From the NCBI RefSeq assembly GCF_900110275.1, contig NZ_FODC01000009.1, forward strand, positions 124,001 through 188,000: a DNA stretch of 64,000 nt. Reading direction: 5' to 3'. A model generated the notes under the pieces. That model was not told the DNA's origin. It saw nothing but the letters and a program-made list of their open reading frames with translations, and searched no databases. This DNA comes from Duganella sp. CF517. Lineage in GTDB: Bacteria; Pseudomonadota; Gammaproteobacteria; Burkholderiales; Burkholderiaceae_D. The first letter of the stretch is position 1; every line of letters begins with the position of its first letter. Both the position numbers and the translations under genes were made by a program. Shown one piece after another: positions 16,970-26,200 of the stretch.

Positions 16970-19447
16970 TTAGAAAGTGTAGCGCAGGCGGCCATAGAAA
17001 TAGGCGCCGTTGAGACCGATCGGATTAATAAAATTGTACGGCAGCGCGCCGCCATAGGTGGCGTTGTTGGTCTGGCGCACGCGTTGTGGGTAGCGGTCGA
17101 GGATGTTGTCGCCGCCGACGGCCACGGTCAGCTGTCTGGTCAGCTTGTATTGCGCCTCCAGGTCCAGGGTCCAGACGGCGCCGAAGCGCTGGGCGTTGAC
17201 GCCGTCGATGACCTCGGCGTCCTGGTCGTACGAGAAGTCCTTGAGCGGGCCGAAACGCGTGGCCTTGGCTTGCAGGCTCCATTGCGCGGCCTGCCAGTCG
17301 GCGCTGAGCACCAGCTTGTTCTTCGGCGAGGCGTTGCGGATGCGGAACAGGCTCATGTCCGTCAACAAGGTCAGGTCCGGGTCGATTTGCGACAGCGCGG
17401 CGGAGCTTTGGCGCGCTTGGTCGATGCGGGTCTTGTTCAGGTTGAGCGCGGCGTTCAGGTCGAGCTTGCCGCCGGCGAACGGCAGGTCGTGGTTGACGAC
17501 CGCGTCCAAGCCGGTGGTGGTGGTGTCGAGCAGGTTGGCCAGGTAGGCCACCGACTGGATGTCGGTGCGGCCGATGCCGGCCAGGTAGGCGCTGGCGGCG
17601 TCGCTTTGCAGGTCGCTGGTGCGGGTGATACGGTCGCGGATCTTGATGCGGTAGGCGTCCAGGGTGACGCTGGTGCTGCGCTGCGGACGCCAGGCGGCGC
17701 CGACCGACAGGTTGGTCGATTTCTCCGGCTTGAGCGCCTTGGCGCCGAAGGCGCGCGCCAATGGATCGCCGGCCGGCAACAGCGAGGCCGTTTGCAGCGC
17801 GCTGCCGTCCTCGTTGAAGTTCAGGGTCGAGAAGCGGAAGCCGGTCTGCACCAGCGCCGGCGCGCGGAAGCTGTTCGACAGCGAGCCGCGCAGCAGGAAG
17901 CCGTCGCTCAGTTTGTAGCGCGCCGAGAGTTTGCCGGTGCTGGCGCTGCCGAAGTCGCTGTAGTCCGAGTAGCGGGCGGCCGCGCCCAGCAGCAGGCGGC
18001 TGGTGACGTCGCTTTCGATGTCGGCGTAGACCGAGCGGATCGAGCGGCTGCCGTCGAACGCGTCCTGCGGGCGCAGGCCGGGGCCGGCCTGGGCGCCCGG
18101 CGGCGCGAACGGCGCGCTGCCGGCGGCGTACGAGGCCGGATCGCCCGGCGAGCTGTGATAGCTCTCGCGCATGTACTCCGCGCCCAGCGCCAGGTTGACC
18201 GGGGCGCCGATGCCCAGATCGAGTTCGCGCGTGACGTCGGCGTTGACGGCGTTTTGCTTGAAGTCGAAGGTGGCCAGGTGGAAGCTGGTCGGGCTGGCCG
18301 CGCCCAGCGAGGCGTTGACCGAGTTCGACAAATCGTACTCGAACTTGTTGCCGCCGTGACGCGCGCTCAGGTCCCAGTTCCAGGCGCCGCCGGCCAGGCG
18401 CAGGCCGGCGACGACGCTGGTGTCGGTCATGTCGCCGTTGGTGCTGGGGCGGTAGCCGTTGGGGTAGAGGGCCGGCACGTTGGACGGGTCGCCCGGGTAG
18501 CGGAAGTAGGCGCTGCCGTCGGACTTGCGTTTGTTGACGGTGGCGAACGAGTAGGCGTCGATCCCATCGCCCAGCGGCACCAGCGCGTTGTAGAACAGGT
18601 AGTGGTTCTTTTGCTGCGAATCGCCGGATTTGAACACCACCTGGCCGTCGAGCGCCAGGTCCTGCGGGGTCGAATTCCACGAGGTCCAGCCGGCGTCGCT
18701 GCGGCCGGCGCGGTTGGTCGGATTGCGGTCGCGCGTTTCGGCGCCGAAGCGCACGAAGCCGGCGTCGCCGACCGGCACGCCGTAATCGGCGCTGACGATT
18801 TTCGTCTGGCCGTCGGTCTTGGTGTCGTCGGTCGGCTTGAAGTCGGTGTGGTTGGCGCCGTAGCTGACCGAGGCCGAGCCGCCGCTGCGCGCTTTTTTCA
18901 GCACGATGTTGATGACGCCGGCGACGGCGTCGCTGCCGTACTGGGCGCCGGCGCCGTCGCGCAGGATTTCGATGTGGTCGATGGCGCCGGGCGGAATGGC
19001 GTTGACGTCGACCGGCACCGTGCCGGCGAAGCTGCTTTCGGTGTCGAGTACGGCGCTGGCGTGGCGGCGTTTGCCGTTGATCAGCACCAGCACCTGGTCC
19101 GGCGCGAGCCCGCGCAGCTGGATGCCGCGCACGGAGTCGGAGGCGCCGCTCGATTCGATGCGCGGGAAGTTGATCGACGGCGACAGGTTCTGCAGCGCGG
19201 CGCCGAGGTCGCCGCTGGCGAGGGCGTTTTCCACCTCGCGCTGGCCGAAGCGGTCGATCGGCACGGCGCTGTCGAACACGGTGCGGTTGCGCGCGCGCGA
19301 GCCGACCACGGTGACCTGGTCGATGGCGGCGGTTTCACCGCTGGCTTCCTGCGCGCGGGCGGCGGGCAACGAGGACAGCAACAGCGCGCAGGCGATGACG
19401 CTGCGGCGCAGGGGAAGTCGGGGGAGGGGGAGGGGGTGGTGCGGCAT
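16970..19447 (-). CDS. TonB-dependent outer-membrane receptor (825 aa)
   Basis: Signal peptide at residues 1-32 (ending ARA). The plug domain carries 'VTVVGSRARNRTVFDS' near the TonB box region, 'GIQLRGLAPDQVLVLINGKR' and 'IEILRDGAGAQYGSDAVAGV'. A beta-barrel of about 650 residues follows and ends with the aromatic signature 'YFYGRLRYTF'. It should import a nutrient into the periplasm with TonB/ExbBD energy. The ligand is unknown; the operator-like site in the leader hints at amino-sugar or chitooligosaccharide control. It is first in an operon with the secreted SAM hydrolase-like and NTF2-like genes. Confidence 0.95.
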   Translation of the reverse strand: MPHHPLPLPRLPLRRSVIACALLLSSLPAARAQEASGETAAIDQVTVVGSRARNRTVFDSAVPIDRFGQREVENALASGDLGAALQNLSPSINFPRIESSGASDSVRGIQLRGLAPDQVLVLINGKRRHASAVLDTESSFAGTVPVDVNAIPPGAIDHIEILRDGAGAQYGSDAVAGVINIVLKKARSGGSASVSYGANHTDFKPTDDTKTDGQTKIVSADYGVPVGDAGFVRFGAETRDRNPTNRAGRSDAGWTSWNSTPQDLALDGQVVFKSGDSQQKNHYLFYNALVPLGDGIDAYSFATVNKRKSDGSAYFRYPGDPSNVPALYPNGYRPSTNGDMTDTSVVAGLRLAGGAWNWDLSARHGGNKFEYDLSNSVNASLGAASPTSFHLATFDFKQNAVNADVTRELDLGIGAPVNLALGAEYMRESYHSSPGDPASYAAGSAPFAPPGAQAGPGLRPQDAFDGSRSIRSVYADIESDVTSRLLLGAAARYSDYSDFGSASTGKLSARYKLSDGFLLRGSLSNSFRAPALVQTGFRFSTLNFNEDGSALQTASLLPAGDPLARAFGAKALKPEKSTNLSVGAAWRPQRSTSVTLDAYRIKIRDRITRTSDLQSDAASAYLAGIGRTDIQSVAYLANLLDTTTTGLDAVVNHDLPFAGGKLDLNAALNLNKTRIDQARQSSAALSQIDPDLTLLTDMSLFRIRNASPKNKLVLSADWQAAQWSLQAKATRFGPLKDFSYDQDAEVIDGVNAQRFGAVWTLDLEAQYKLTRQLTVAVGGDNILDRYPQRVRQTNNATYGGALPYNFINPIGLNGAYFYGRLRYTF

Positions 19448-19449
19448 GG

Positions 19450-19495
19450 GAATTCCTTGCTTGGTCTGGACCAGTATCTTACGAGCAAGGAATTC
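19450..19495 (-). promoter_or_regulatory. Perfect 11-base inverted repeat covering the receptor's ribosome binding site
   Basis: Read on the coding strand, GAATTCCTTGC (19495-19485) and GCAAGGAATTC (19460-19450) are exact inverted copies with a 24-base loop. The second arm contains the AAGGA Shine-Dalgarno, 6 bases before ATG 19447. If both arms are transcribed, the hairpin would hide the ribosome binding site. If transcription starts in the loop, where a TAAGAT -10-like box is present, the repeat would act only at DNA level. Confidence 0.6.
19460..19475 (-). promoter_or_regulatory. DasR/NagR-like operator in the TonB receptor leader
   Basis: The loop of the inverted repeat holds ACTGGTCCAGACCAAG on the coding strand. 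This is close to the ACTGGTCTAGACCAGT-type sites bound by HutC-subfamily GntR regulators such as DasR, NagR/YvoA and NagQ, which respond to phosphorylated amino sugars. No such regulator is encoded in the window, so the link to amino-sugar control is inference from motif similarity. Confidence 0.5.
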
Positions 19496-19545
19496 GTTTC
19501 AACAACAACCGATTGCAAATATGCTTATGTGCGGGATGCCGCCGC

Positions 19546-21051
19546 CTAGTCCGGGAAGCGTTCGTTGATGGCGACGGCCTTGTCGATGTTTTCCACCAGC
19601 AGGTCGACATACACCGGGTCGAGGTGCTGGCCGGCCACCTCGCGCAGGTGTTCCACCACTTTTTCGATCGGCCAGGCGTCCTTGTAGCAGCGCTTGTGCA
19701 TCAGCGCGTCGAAGACGTCGGCGACGGCGACGATGCGCGCGTACAGGTGGATGTCGTGGCCCTTGAGGCCCTGCGGATAGCCGCTGCCGTCGAATTTTTC
19801 GTGGTGCTGGTGGGCGATGACCGCCGCCGCCTTGAGGATAGGCCGCTGCGAGCCGTCCAGGATCGACAGGCCGACCGTCGGGTGCTGCTTCATGATTTCC
19901 CATTCGGCGGCGTCGAGCTTGCCCGGCTTGAGCAGCACCGCGTCCGGCGTGGCGATCTTGCCGATGTCGTGCATCGGAGCGGCGTGGCGCAGCACCGCCG
20001 TCTCTTCCTCCGGCATGCCGGCGGCGGTGGCCAGCAGGTGGCACACCTCGGCCATGCGGCGCACGTGGTTGCCCGCCTCATTGGAGCGCGACTCGACGAC
20101 GTCGCCCAGGCGCAGGATCAGCTCGGCCTGGGTGTCGGTGATTTCCTGGGTCAGCAGGATGTTGTCGAAGGCGATGGCGACGCCGGAGCAGAACACTTCC
20201 AGCAGCTTGGTGTCGATCTCGGAAATTTCCTCGACGCCCTTGAGGATCAGCAGCGAGGCCTTGCCGCTGTTGTTGGGGAAGTAACCGATGTAGGTGTCGC
20301 CCTCGACGCGCGAGATCTTGTTGCTCTTGGCCGCGTCGAGCTGGGCCAGCACCGCGTCGTTGAGCAGGGTGCCCTCGTCGTCGCCGATCTGGGCCAGCAC
20401 CTCGTACTCCTGCTCGCCGCCGAAGGCGGTGGCGCCGCGCAGGCGCAGCAGCATGCTGTGTTCCAGGCGCAACAGCGCGACCACTTGCTGCAGCAAGCCG
20501 TTGGCGAAATCCTTGAGGTTGCGTTGCTGGAAGATGTGGGCCGAGGCGGCGATCACGCGCTCCAGGCCTTCGCGGTAATTGGCCTGCGCGCGGCGGGCTT
20601 CCTCGACCTTCATGATGTCGCGGTAGGCGCGCAGCGCGGCGAAGGTGGTGGTGAACAGCTTTGTGCGGTCGAGCTCGGTCTTCTCTTTGTAGTCGTTGAT
20701 GTCGTAGTTGACGATCACCCGTTCCTCGGGCGCCTGGCCGGGCTGGCCGGTGCGCAGCACGATGCGGGTGAACTGGTTGTCGAGGTCCTGGCGCATCCAG
20801 CGCGCCACCTCCAGGCCGCTGTCCTCCTTTTCCATCACCACGTCGAGGAACACCAGCGCGATGTCGGTCTCGCGCGCCAGCACTTCCTTGGCCTCGGCGC
20901 CGCTGTAGGCGTGCACGAAGGTCAGGGCGCGGCCGTCGAGGCGGAAGCGGCTCAAGGTGAGCTTGGTGATGTCGTGGATGTCCGGTTCGTCATCGACCAA
21001 CAGAACTTTCCACGGTGCTAACTTGGGCGAAGCAGATGACAAAAAGGACAT
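19546..21051 (-). CDS. Response regulator with DUF3369 and HD-GYP domains
   Basis: 501 residues. The receiver (about 12-140) has D20/D21 and phosphoacceptor D70 in 'LVFLDVVMEKEDSG', and the K of 'YKEKTELDR'. A DUF3369-type linker (about 150-310) contains 'FQQRNLKDFANGLLQQVVALL' and 'DIGKIA' only later; it has the GAF-like character of that family. The HD-GYP domain (about 315-495) has 'AAPMHDIGKIATPDA', 'IAHQHHEKFDGSGYPQGL' and 'RIVAVADVFDALMHKRCYK'. All expected metal ligands are present, so it should be a c-di-GMP phosphodiesterase switched by phosphorylation. It is transcribed alone from a 459-base upstream gap. Confidence 0.94.
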   Translation of the reverse strand: MSFLSSASPKLAPWKVLLVDDEPDIHDITKLTLSRFRLDGRALTFVHAYSGAEAKEVLARETDIALVFLDVVMEKEDSGLEVARWMRQDLDNQFTRIVLRTGQPGQAPEERVIVNYDINDYKEKTELDRTKLFTTTFAALRAYRDIMKVEEARRAQANYREGLERVIAASAHIFQQRNLKDFANGLLQQVVALLRLEHSMLLRLRGATAFGGEQEYEVLAQIGDDEGTLLNDAVLAQLDAAKSNKISRVEGDTYIGYFPNNSGKASLLILKGVEEISEIDTKLLEVFCSGVAIAFDNILLTQEITDTQAELILRLGDVVESRSNEAGNHVRRMAEVCHLLATAAGMPEEETAVLRHAAPMHDIGKIATPDAVLLKPGKLDAAEWEIMKQHPTVGLSILDGSQRPILKAAAVIAHQHHEKFDGSGYPQGLKGHDIHLYARIVAVADVFDALMHKRCYKDAWPIEKVVEHLREVAGQHLDPVYVDLLVENIDKAVAINERFPD

Positions 21052-21510
21052 AAGGGAACGTTCCGCTAAATGACGTATGAATTAGTTTTTGATTGTAATC
21101 GTCTCCAACGCCATTAACAACAAGCAATAAAATTTCCTGCTGCTTTGCACAACACTGCGGGGCTGGACTGGCGTAGTGTTAGTTTTACGTAACACTACGT
21201 ATAAGCTGAACAATACTTTGATTCGGGCAAGATTGCTATCCCGAAGTGAAATATTTTGATGGGCGGCGCACGCTTGCCGCAGTACGGGATTTCGGTGTGG
21301 CCGGCATCGGCCGGGTCGGTGGTCTTGACGGCGAGGACGTCGGCCGCTTGTGACCGGGGCGTGACATGTCGGCGACCGGCCACTGGCCGGCACGCCACCG
21401 GCATGCGGTCGCGGCGCGGCCATTGGTAACAAATCGATTCAGGCCGGGCGGTGGCGCGCAAAAAGGGCTATATTATTTAGGATGAATGTACCCCGTGGAG
21501 GAGTAGCACA
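21052..21510. other. 459-base gap with divergent promoters, no convincing gene
   Basis: The stretch separates divergent genes and is AT-richer near both ends. Small minus-strand frames inside it have no ribosome binding site and Arg/Pro-rich compositions, so I reject them. It contains a perfect 10-base inverted repeat (listed separately), and a TATATTATTT stretch about 40 bases before the DUF3016 gene that may be its -10 region. Confidence 0.6.
21172..21199. promoter_or_regulatory. Perfect 10-base inverted repeat upstream of HD-GYP gene
   Basis: CGTAGTGTTA and TAACACTACG flank an 8-base centre (GTTTTACG), about 120 bases upstream of the HD-GYP/DUF3369 start. The arms are AT-rich and there is no T-run, which suits a protein operator better than a terminator. 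A related TAGTG...CACTA palindrome occurs at 42066-42083. Confidence 0.5.
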
Positions 21511-22005
21511 ATGCGCCTGATGACCAAACCCTTAGTGGCCGCCGCCCTCGCGCTGCTGGCCAGTGGCGCCGCCTGGGCGGACGTGAGCGTCACGTTCGTC
21601 AAGCCGGAGGAGTTCACCGACATGCCGCGCAGTCCGATCGAGCGCGAGCGGCTGCAAAAGGATTTCGCGCAGTATTTCGCCTCGCTCGATAAGCAATTGC
21701 CGCCCGGCCAGAACCTCAGCATCGAGGTGGTCGATATCGACCTGGCGGGGCAGCTGTGGCCGCGCCGCAGCGGCGGCGAGGACATCCGCATCATGCGGGG
21801 CGGCGCCGACTGGCCGCAAATGCATCTGCGCTACACGCTGGAGGAAAACGGCCAGGTGCTGCGCAGCGGCGACGAGCGCCTCTCGAACATGAATTACCAG
21901 CAGCGCATGGGTCGCCATTCGGACAGCGACACGCTGCGCTACGAGAAGCAGATGATCGACGAGTGGTTCGGCAAGACCATCGTGCCGAAGGTGGCCAGCC
22001 GCTGA
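21511..22005 (+). CDS. Secreted DUF3016 protein
   Basis: 164 residues with a signal peptide (residues 1-23, ending AWA). The mature part matches the DUF3016 pattern: 'DVSVTFVKPEEFTD', then 'LPPGQNLSIEVVDIDLAG' and 'DIRIMRGGADWPQMHLRYTL'. Function is unknown; the protein should be periplasmic. GGAGGAG lies 12 bases before the ATG. It stands alone and faces the thioesterase gene tail to tail. Confidence 0.9.
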   Translation: MRLMTKPLVAAALALLASGAAWADVSVTFVKPEEFTDMPRSPIERERLQKDFAQYFASLDKQLPPGQNLSIEVVDIDLAGQLWPRRSGGEDIRIMRGGADWPQMHLRYTLEENGQVLRSGDERLSNMNYQQRMGRHSDSDTLRYEKQMIDEWFGKTIVPKVASR

Positions 22006-22007
22006 TC

Positions 22008-22051
22008 GGCCGAACCACGGCCGAACCACGGCCGAACCGCGGCCGAGCCAC
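22008..22051. repeat. Four tandem 11-base repeats
   Basis: Four head-to-tail copies of GGCCGAACCAC (22008-22018, 22019-22029, then two copies with one change each) fill the gap between two convergent genes. The reverse complement of the unit's core, GTGGTTCGGC, also occurs inside the end of the DUF3016 gene at 21963-21972, so pairing between the two is possible. Confidence 0.8.
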
Positions 22052-22057
22052 GGCCCG

Positions 22058-22501
22058 TCAGCCGGGCTGGGCGGCCTTGGGGAAGTGCGCCAGGAAGGCT
22101 TGCGGCATGGCCGCGACCTGGCCGCTCTGGAAGTTGAAGAACACGAAGCCGTACTTGGCCAGCGCGATCAGCTTGCCGTCGGCCGGCCGCGTGACGCGGA
22201 AGATCAGGTCGCCGCCGTAGCGGTTGAAGTCCATCACTCCCACCTCGAACAGCAGCAGGTCGCGCGCGTGCGCCTCGGCGCGGAAGATCGTCGCCAGGTC
22301 GGTGACGATCGTGCCCAGGCCGTCGGCGTCGATCTCCGGCGCGCCGAAGTGCGCCAGGAACAGCGCGCGCGCCTCGGACAGCATCGAGACCATCGAATCG
22401 TTGCCCAGATGGTTGGCGGCGTTGATGTCGGTGCTGCGCACCGTCATCCGGGTCTCGAAATAATACTGGTCGCCGGGGAAGTCCAGGGTCAGGCGTGCCA
22501 T
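22058..22501 (-). CDS. Hotdog-fold acyl-CoA thioesterase
   Basis: 147 residues of the 4-hydroxybenzoyl-CoA thioesterase/YbgC-like hotdog group: 'TRMTVRSTDINAANHLGNDS' holds the catalytic Asp/Asn region, followed by the long helix 'MVSMLSEARALFLAHFG' and strands ending 'KYGFVFFNFQSGQVAAMPQAF'. It should hydrolyse a CoA thioester in the cytosol; the acyl group is not predictable. It starts 9 bases after the dienelactone hydrolase-like gene, so the two form an operon. Confidence 0.87.
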   Translation of the reverse strand: MARLTLDFPGDQYYFETRMTVRSTDINAANHLGNDSMVSMLSEARALFLAHFGAPEIDADGLGTIVTDLATIFRAEAHARDLLLFEVGVMDFNRYGGDLIFRVTRPADGKLIALAKYGFVFFNFQSGQVAAMPQAFLAHFPKAAQPG

Positions 22502-22510
22502 GGCGCCCCT

Positions 22511-23212
22511 TTACAGTTGTTCGCCGAGGAACACCAGCGTGTGGCCGTGCGCCTGGGCGGCGCCGCGTTGCTGGTAGCTGTCGCGGTGGTTGCAGTTGAA
22601 GCCGTGCTCGGCGCCCTCGTAGACATGGATCTCGACCTGGTCGTTGCTGTCGAAGCGCTCGGCGATGCTCTTGACGGCGTCGGCCGGGATGTGGCTGTCG
22701 GCGCCGCCGAAGTGCATCAGCACCGGCACGGTGATCTGGTCGGCGCGCTCGAGCGAATTCTGGATGCCGCCGCCGTAGTAGCACACGCCGGCGTCGACCA
22801 GGCCGTTGGCGACGGTGAGGTAGGACAGCTTGCCGCCCAGGCAAAAGCCCAGCGAGGCGACCTTGTGGCCGGCGACGGCCTCGAGCGCGCGCAGCGCCTT
22901 GACGGTGGCGGCGATGTCGGCCTGCGCCTTGTCGATATTGGTGGCGTTCATCAGTTCGACGGCGCGCTTCCAGCCGTCGCCGTCGTAGCCCAGTTCGATA
23001 TGGGCGCCCTCGCGCCAGAACAGGTCCGGCGCCAGCACCACGTAGCCGTCGGCGGCGTACTGGTCGGCGACGTTGCGGATGTGCTGGTTGACGCCGAAAA
23101 TTTCCTGCAGCAACACGATACCCGGGCCTTTGCCCGAGCGCGGCAGCGACAGGTAGGCTTCAAACTTGCCGTCGGCGGTGTCGACGTCGATCCACTTCGA
23201 ATTGGTTTCCAT
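22511..23212 (-). CDS. Dienelactone hydrolase family protein
   Basis: 233 residues, no signal peptide. The alpha/beta-hydrolase fold has the family triad C124 ('LGFCLGGKLS'), D172 ('HFGGADSHIP') and H203 ('YEGAEHGFN'), and E36 in 'LLQEIFGVN', as in carboxymethylenebutenolidase. The length is that of classic dienelactone hydrolases. No other chlorocatechol or aromatic pathway genes are nearby, so its true substrate may be another ester or lactone. It is the first gene of a two-gene operon with the thioesterase. Confidence 0.93.
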   Translation of the reverse strand: METNSKWIDVDTADGKFEAYLSLPRSGKGPGIVLLQEIFGVNQHIRNVADQYAADGYVVLAPDLFWREGAHIELGYDGDGWKRAVELMNATNIDKAQADIAATVKALRALEAVAGHKVASLGFCLGGKLSYLTVANGLVDAGVCYYGGGIQNSLERADQITVPVLMHFGGADSHIPADAVKSIAERFDSNDQVEIHVYEGAEHGFNCNHRDSYQQRGAAQAHGHTLVFLGEQL

Positions 23213-23285
23213 GGCGTTCCTTGTAGGGGCAGAAAGCGGCCATCCTACCTTGTTTCGCGCGCCCTTGCAGCGCGCGCGCCGCGCC

Positions 23286-26200
23286 CTAGTACACCTCGCG
23301 CCGGTAGATCACCGGGCCGGAACGGTAGATGCCGAAGGTGAGGTGGCCCTGGCCGCTGGGCAGGTAGGGGATCAGCGTGCCCAGCGACACCTCGGCCGTG
23401 CCGATCGCGGTCGGCGCGGGCGTGGGCGGCGTCACCCTGAACGAGCCCTTGCCGTTGGCGATGTCCAGCCGGGCCGGCGGGGTGGCCACGCGCATCGAGT
23501 CGCATTGGACGCTATTGAGGCCCTTTTCGCACTTGCTGAAGGTGGCGGAGGTGGCGCCCAGCGGGGCGCTCACCGTCACCTGCGGGTTGAACACGTAGCC
23601 GGCGCTGTTGCCCATGTAATACTCGGCGGTCGCGCCGACCGGCTGGGCGCCAGTGGGCGGCCCGTAGCTATTGCCCAGCGCCAGGCGGCCGCTGACGACG
23701 GTGAGCTGCGTTTCGAGCGAGGCCGTGCCACGGTTGGAGGTGGCCTCCTCGCTGTCGACCGCGCGCAGGTAGACGGTGGCCGGTGCGACGTTGGCGGGGT
23801 AGGCCGCGCCCAGGTCGACCGCCGGTAGATTGGCCGGCTGGGCGCCCTGCGCGGCCGGGTTGGCCGGGATGCCGACGCCCTCGGTGAAGTTGTACAGCGG
23901 GGTGGTGGCGCCGCTCCAGGCCACGGTGGGGGTTGCCGCCGCGCCGCCGGCGGCGGTCGCCGTCGACAGCGTGATCGGCCGGGCCGAGGCGCCGGTGTAG
24001 TTCATCGAGAGCGCGGCCGACGGGCCGGGACTTTTGTAGGCCAGCACTTTGACAAAGAACGGTTGCCGGGAGTTGATGAAACTGCCCGTCGTGTCGGGGC
24101 AGGGGCGGTTGCCGGGCGCCAGGTTGGCGCAGCTCATGACGCGGGCGTCGGCCCGGCTGGCCGGCAGCGCGTCGATCTCGGCCTTGGTCATCAGCACGGT
24201 GTCGAAGTGGTCGGGAATGAAGCGCTTGTTTTCCAGCTCGCCGGTGGTCTGGAAGCCGGTGGTCGGGTTGTTCATGTAGTTGCCGGTGTCGCGCTCGAGC
24301 CGCGCGGCCAGCTTGACGGTGCCGGTCTCGTCGAAGGTATAGGTGTCGCTGGACACGCCGTTGACGATGGGCTGCACCGGGTCGGACAGCTTGCCGACGC
24401 CGTTGGCCGGCTCGATCACCGACGGCACGATCTTGATGTTCTCGGCCTTGGTCTCCTTGCCGAAGTTGGTGGTGACGTCGCCCTTGGAGTTGACCGCCGC
24501 CACCGTCAAGGTGAACCGTTCGCTGGCGCGGGCGAACACGCCGGCGGCCAGCGCCGGCGCGTTGACGACGCGCTGGGCGGACAGCTTGAACCGGGCCGGG
24601 GCGGCGGTGAAGGCGACGTTGTCGCTGCTCGCGCCCAGGCCGGCGGCGCTGTACGCGGCCTTCAGCGTGACGGTGCCGACCTCGGCGTACTGCAGGTTGG
24701 CGACGGCGGCGCCGTTGGCGTCGAAGGCCAGCGGCACGCCGGCGGTGGCGCCGCCGCAGGCGACTTCGACCGCGTTGGCGGCGTTCTTGTCGCGCAGCCA
24801 CAGCGGCACCTTGGCGGCGCTGGCGGCGGACGGATTGGTGTACGTGCAGCTGAAGTTGACGCTGACCGTCTGGTTGGCCACCAGCGGCACGCAGGTTTTG
24901 CCGCCGTTGACCGATTTGAACGCCTGCACGGCGACGCTGGCGTTGGTCATGGCGACATGGTCGGGCGCCGAGAGGGTCAGGCCGTTGTCGCTGAACACCA
25001 TGTCGCACGGTGCGGCCGGGTTGCCGGTGTTGACGCAGGTGGCGGCGTTGGCGCCGCCGCTGGCCGACAGGATCGCCGTGCCGGCCGTGGTCCGGCGCAC
25101 CGAGGCGGCGTTGTTGGTGCCGCCGCTGATGGTGAACACGCCGCCGCCCGGTTGCAAGGTGACTTGGGTGGCGCCGTTGTAATGGGGCGCGGCGCAGGCG
25201 GCGTTGGCGCAGGCGGTCAGCGTGACCGGCTCGGCCTGGCAAGTGAGGGCGCTGCCGCCGTGGGTGATCTGGATGTGGTGGGCCTGGCTGGCCGGCGGCG
25301 CGCCGCAGCTGGGCTGGTAGTTGGCGTCGGCCTTGGTGACGCAGCTGCAGCCGGAGGCGCCGGGGCCGGTGCAGGTGATGGTCTTGCTGACGGTGGCGCC
25401 GTAGTCGAGGAAGATGGCGTTGACGGCGACGTTGCCGTTGAGGTAGTCGCCCGACGAGCGGGTGGTGACGTTGCGCGCGGACAGGTCGCCGTTGATGGTG
25501 GTGTTGGAGCCGATATCGACGTCGCCCTTCATCGTGACGTTGCCGTTGACGACCACGCTGGCCGCGGCGATCGTCAGCGTGGTGCCGGTGATGTTGCCGT
25601 TGACGGTGTTGCCGCTGCCGATGGTGAGCGAGGTGCCGGCGTTGATATCGCCCTTGACGGTCACGCCGGAGGCGTTGAGCTCGACCTTGGGCGAATCGAT
25701 CTTGCCGGTGACGCTGCCGCCGCTGCCGACCACCAGCGAAGTGGTGGCGGTGATGTTGCCGGTGACGGCGGCGCTGGCCGCGCTCAGCTCGACCGTGGCG
25801 GCGTTGATGTCGCCGGCCAGGGTGCTGCCGGAGGCCAGCGTGAACGCCGAGGCGACGATATTGCCGCTGATGGTGGAGCCGGCGCCGGTGGTGACGGCGC
25901 CGCTGCGGCCGTTGTTGACGCCGGCGATGCCGGCGATGCCGCCCTTGACGGTGCTGCTCGAGCCCAGGCTGACGGTGCCGCTGGCGGCGATGCCGCCGTC
26001 GATGCGCAGGCTGGAGCCGGCCGTCACCGTGGCCGCCGTCAGCGTGCCGGTGATGGTGGTGCTTGAGCCGAGGTCGGCCTGGCCGCTGACGGTGACGTTG
26101 CCGTTGATGCGGGTCGACGGGCCGCCGGTGGCGATGGCGGCGGCGGAGACGTTGGCGGTGACGGTCTGGTCGTTCGCGCCGAGGCGGAAGGTGCCGCCCG

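Noticed and set aside
21082..21461. Small minus-strand frames in the 21 kb gap
   Set aside because: Arg/Pro-rich, without Shine-Dalgarno, and they cross promoter-like AT-rich sequence.
24063..26066. A 667-residue plus-strand frame opposite the DUF6701 gene
   Set aside because: Ala/Gly/Val/Arg-rich shadow produced by the repetitive minus-strand gene.
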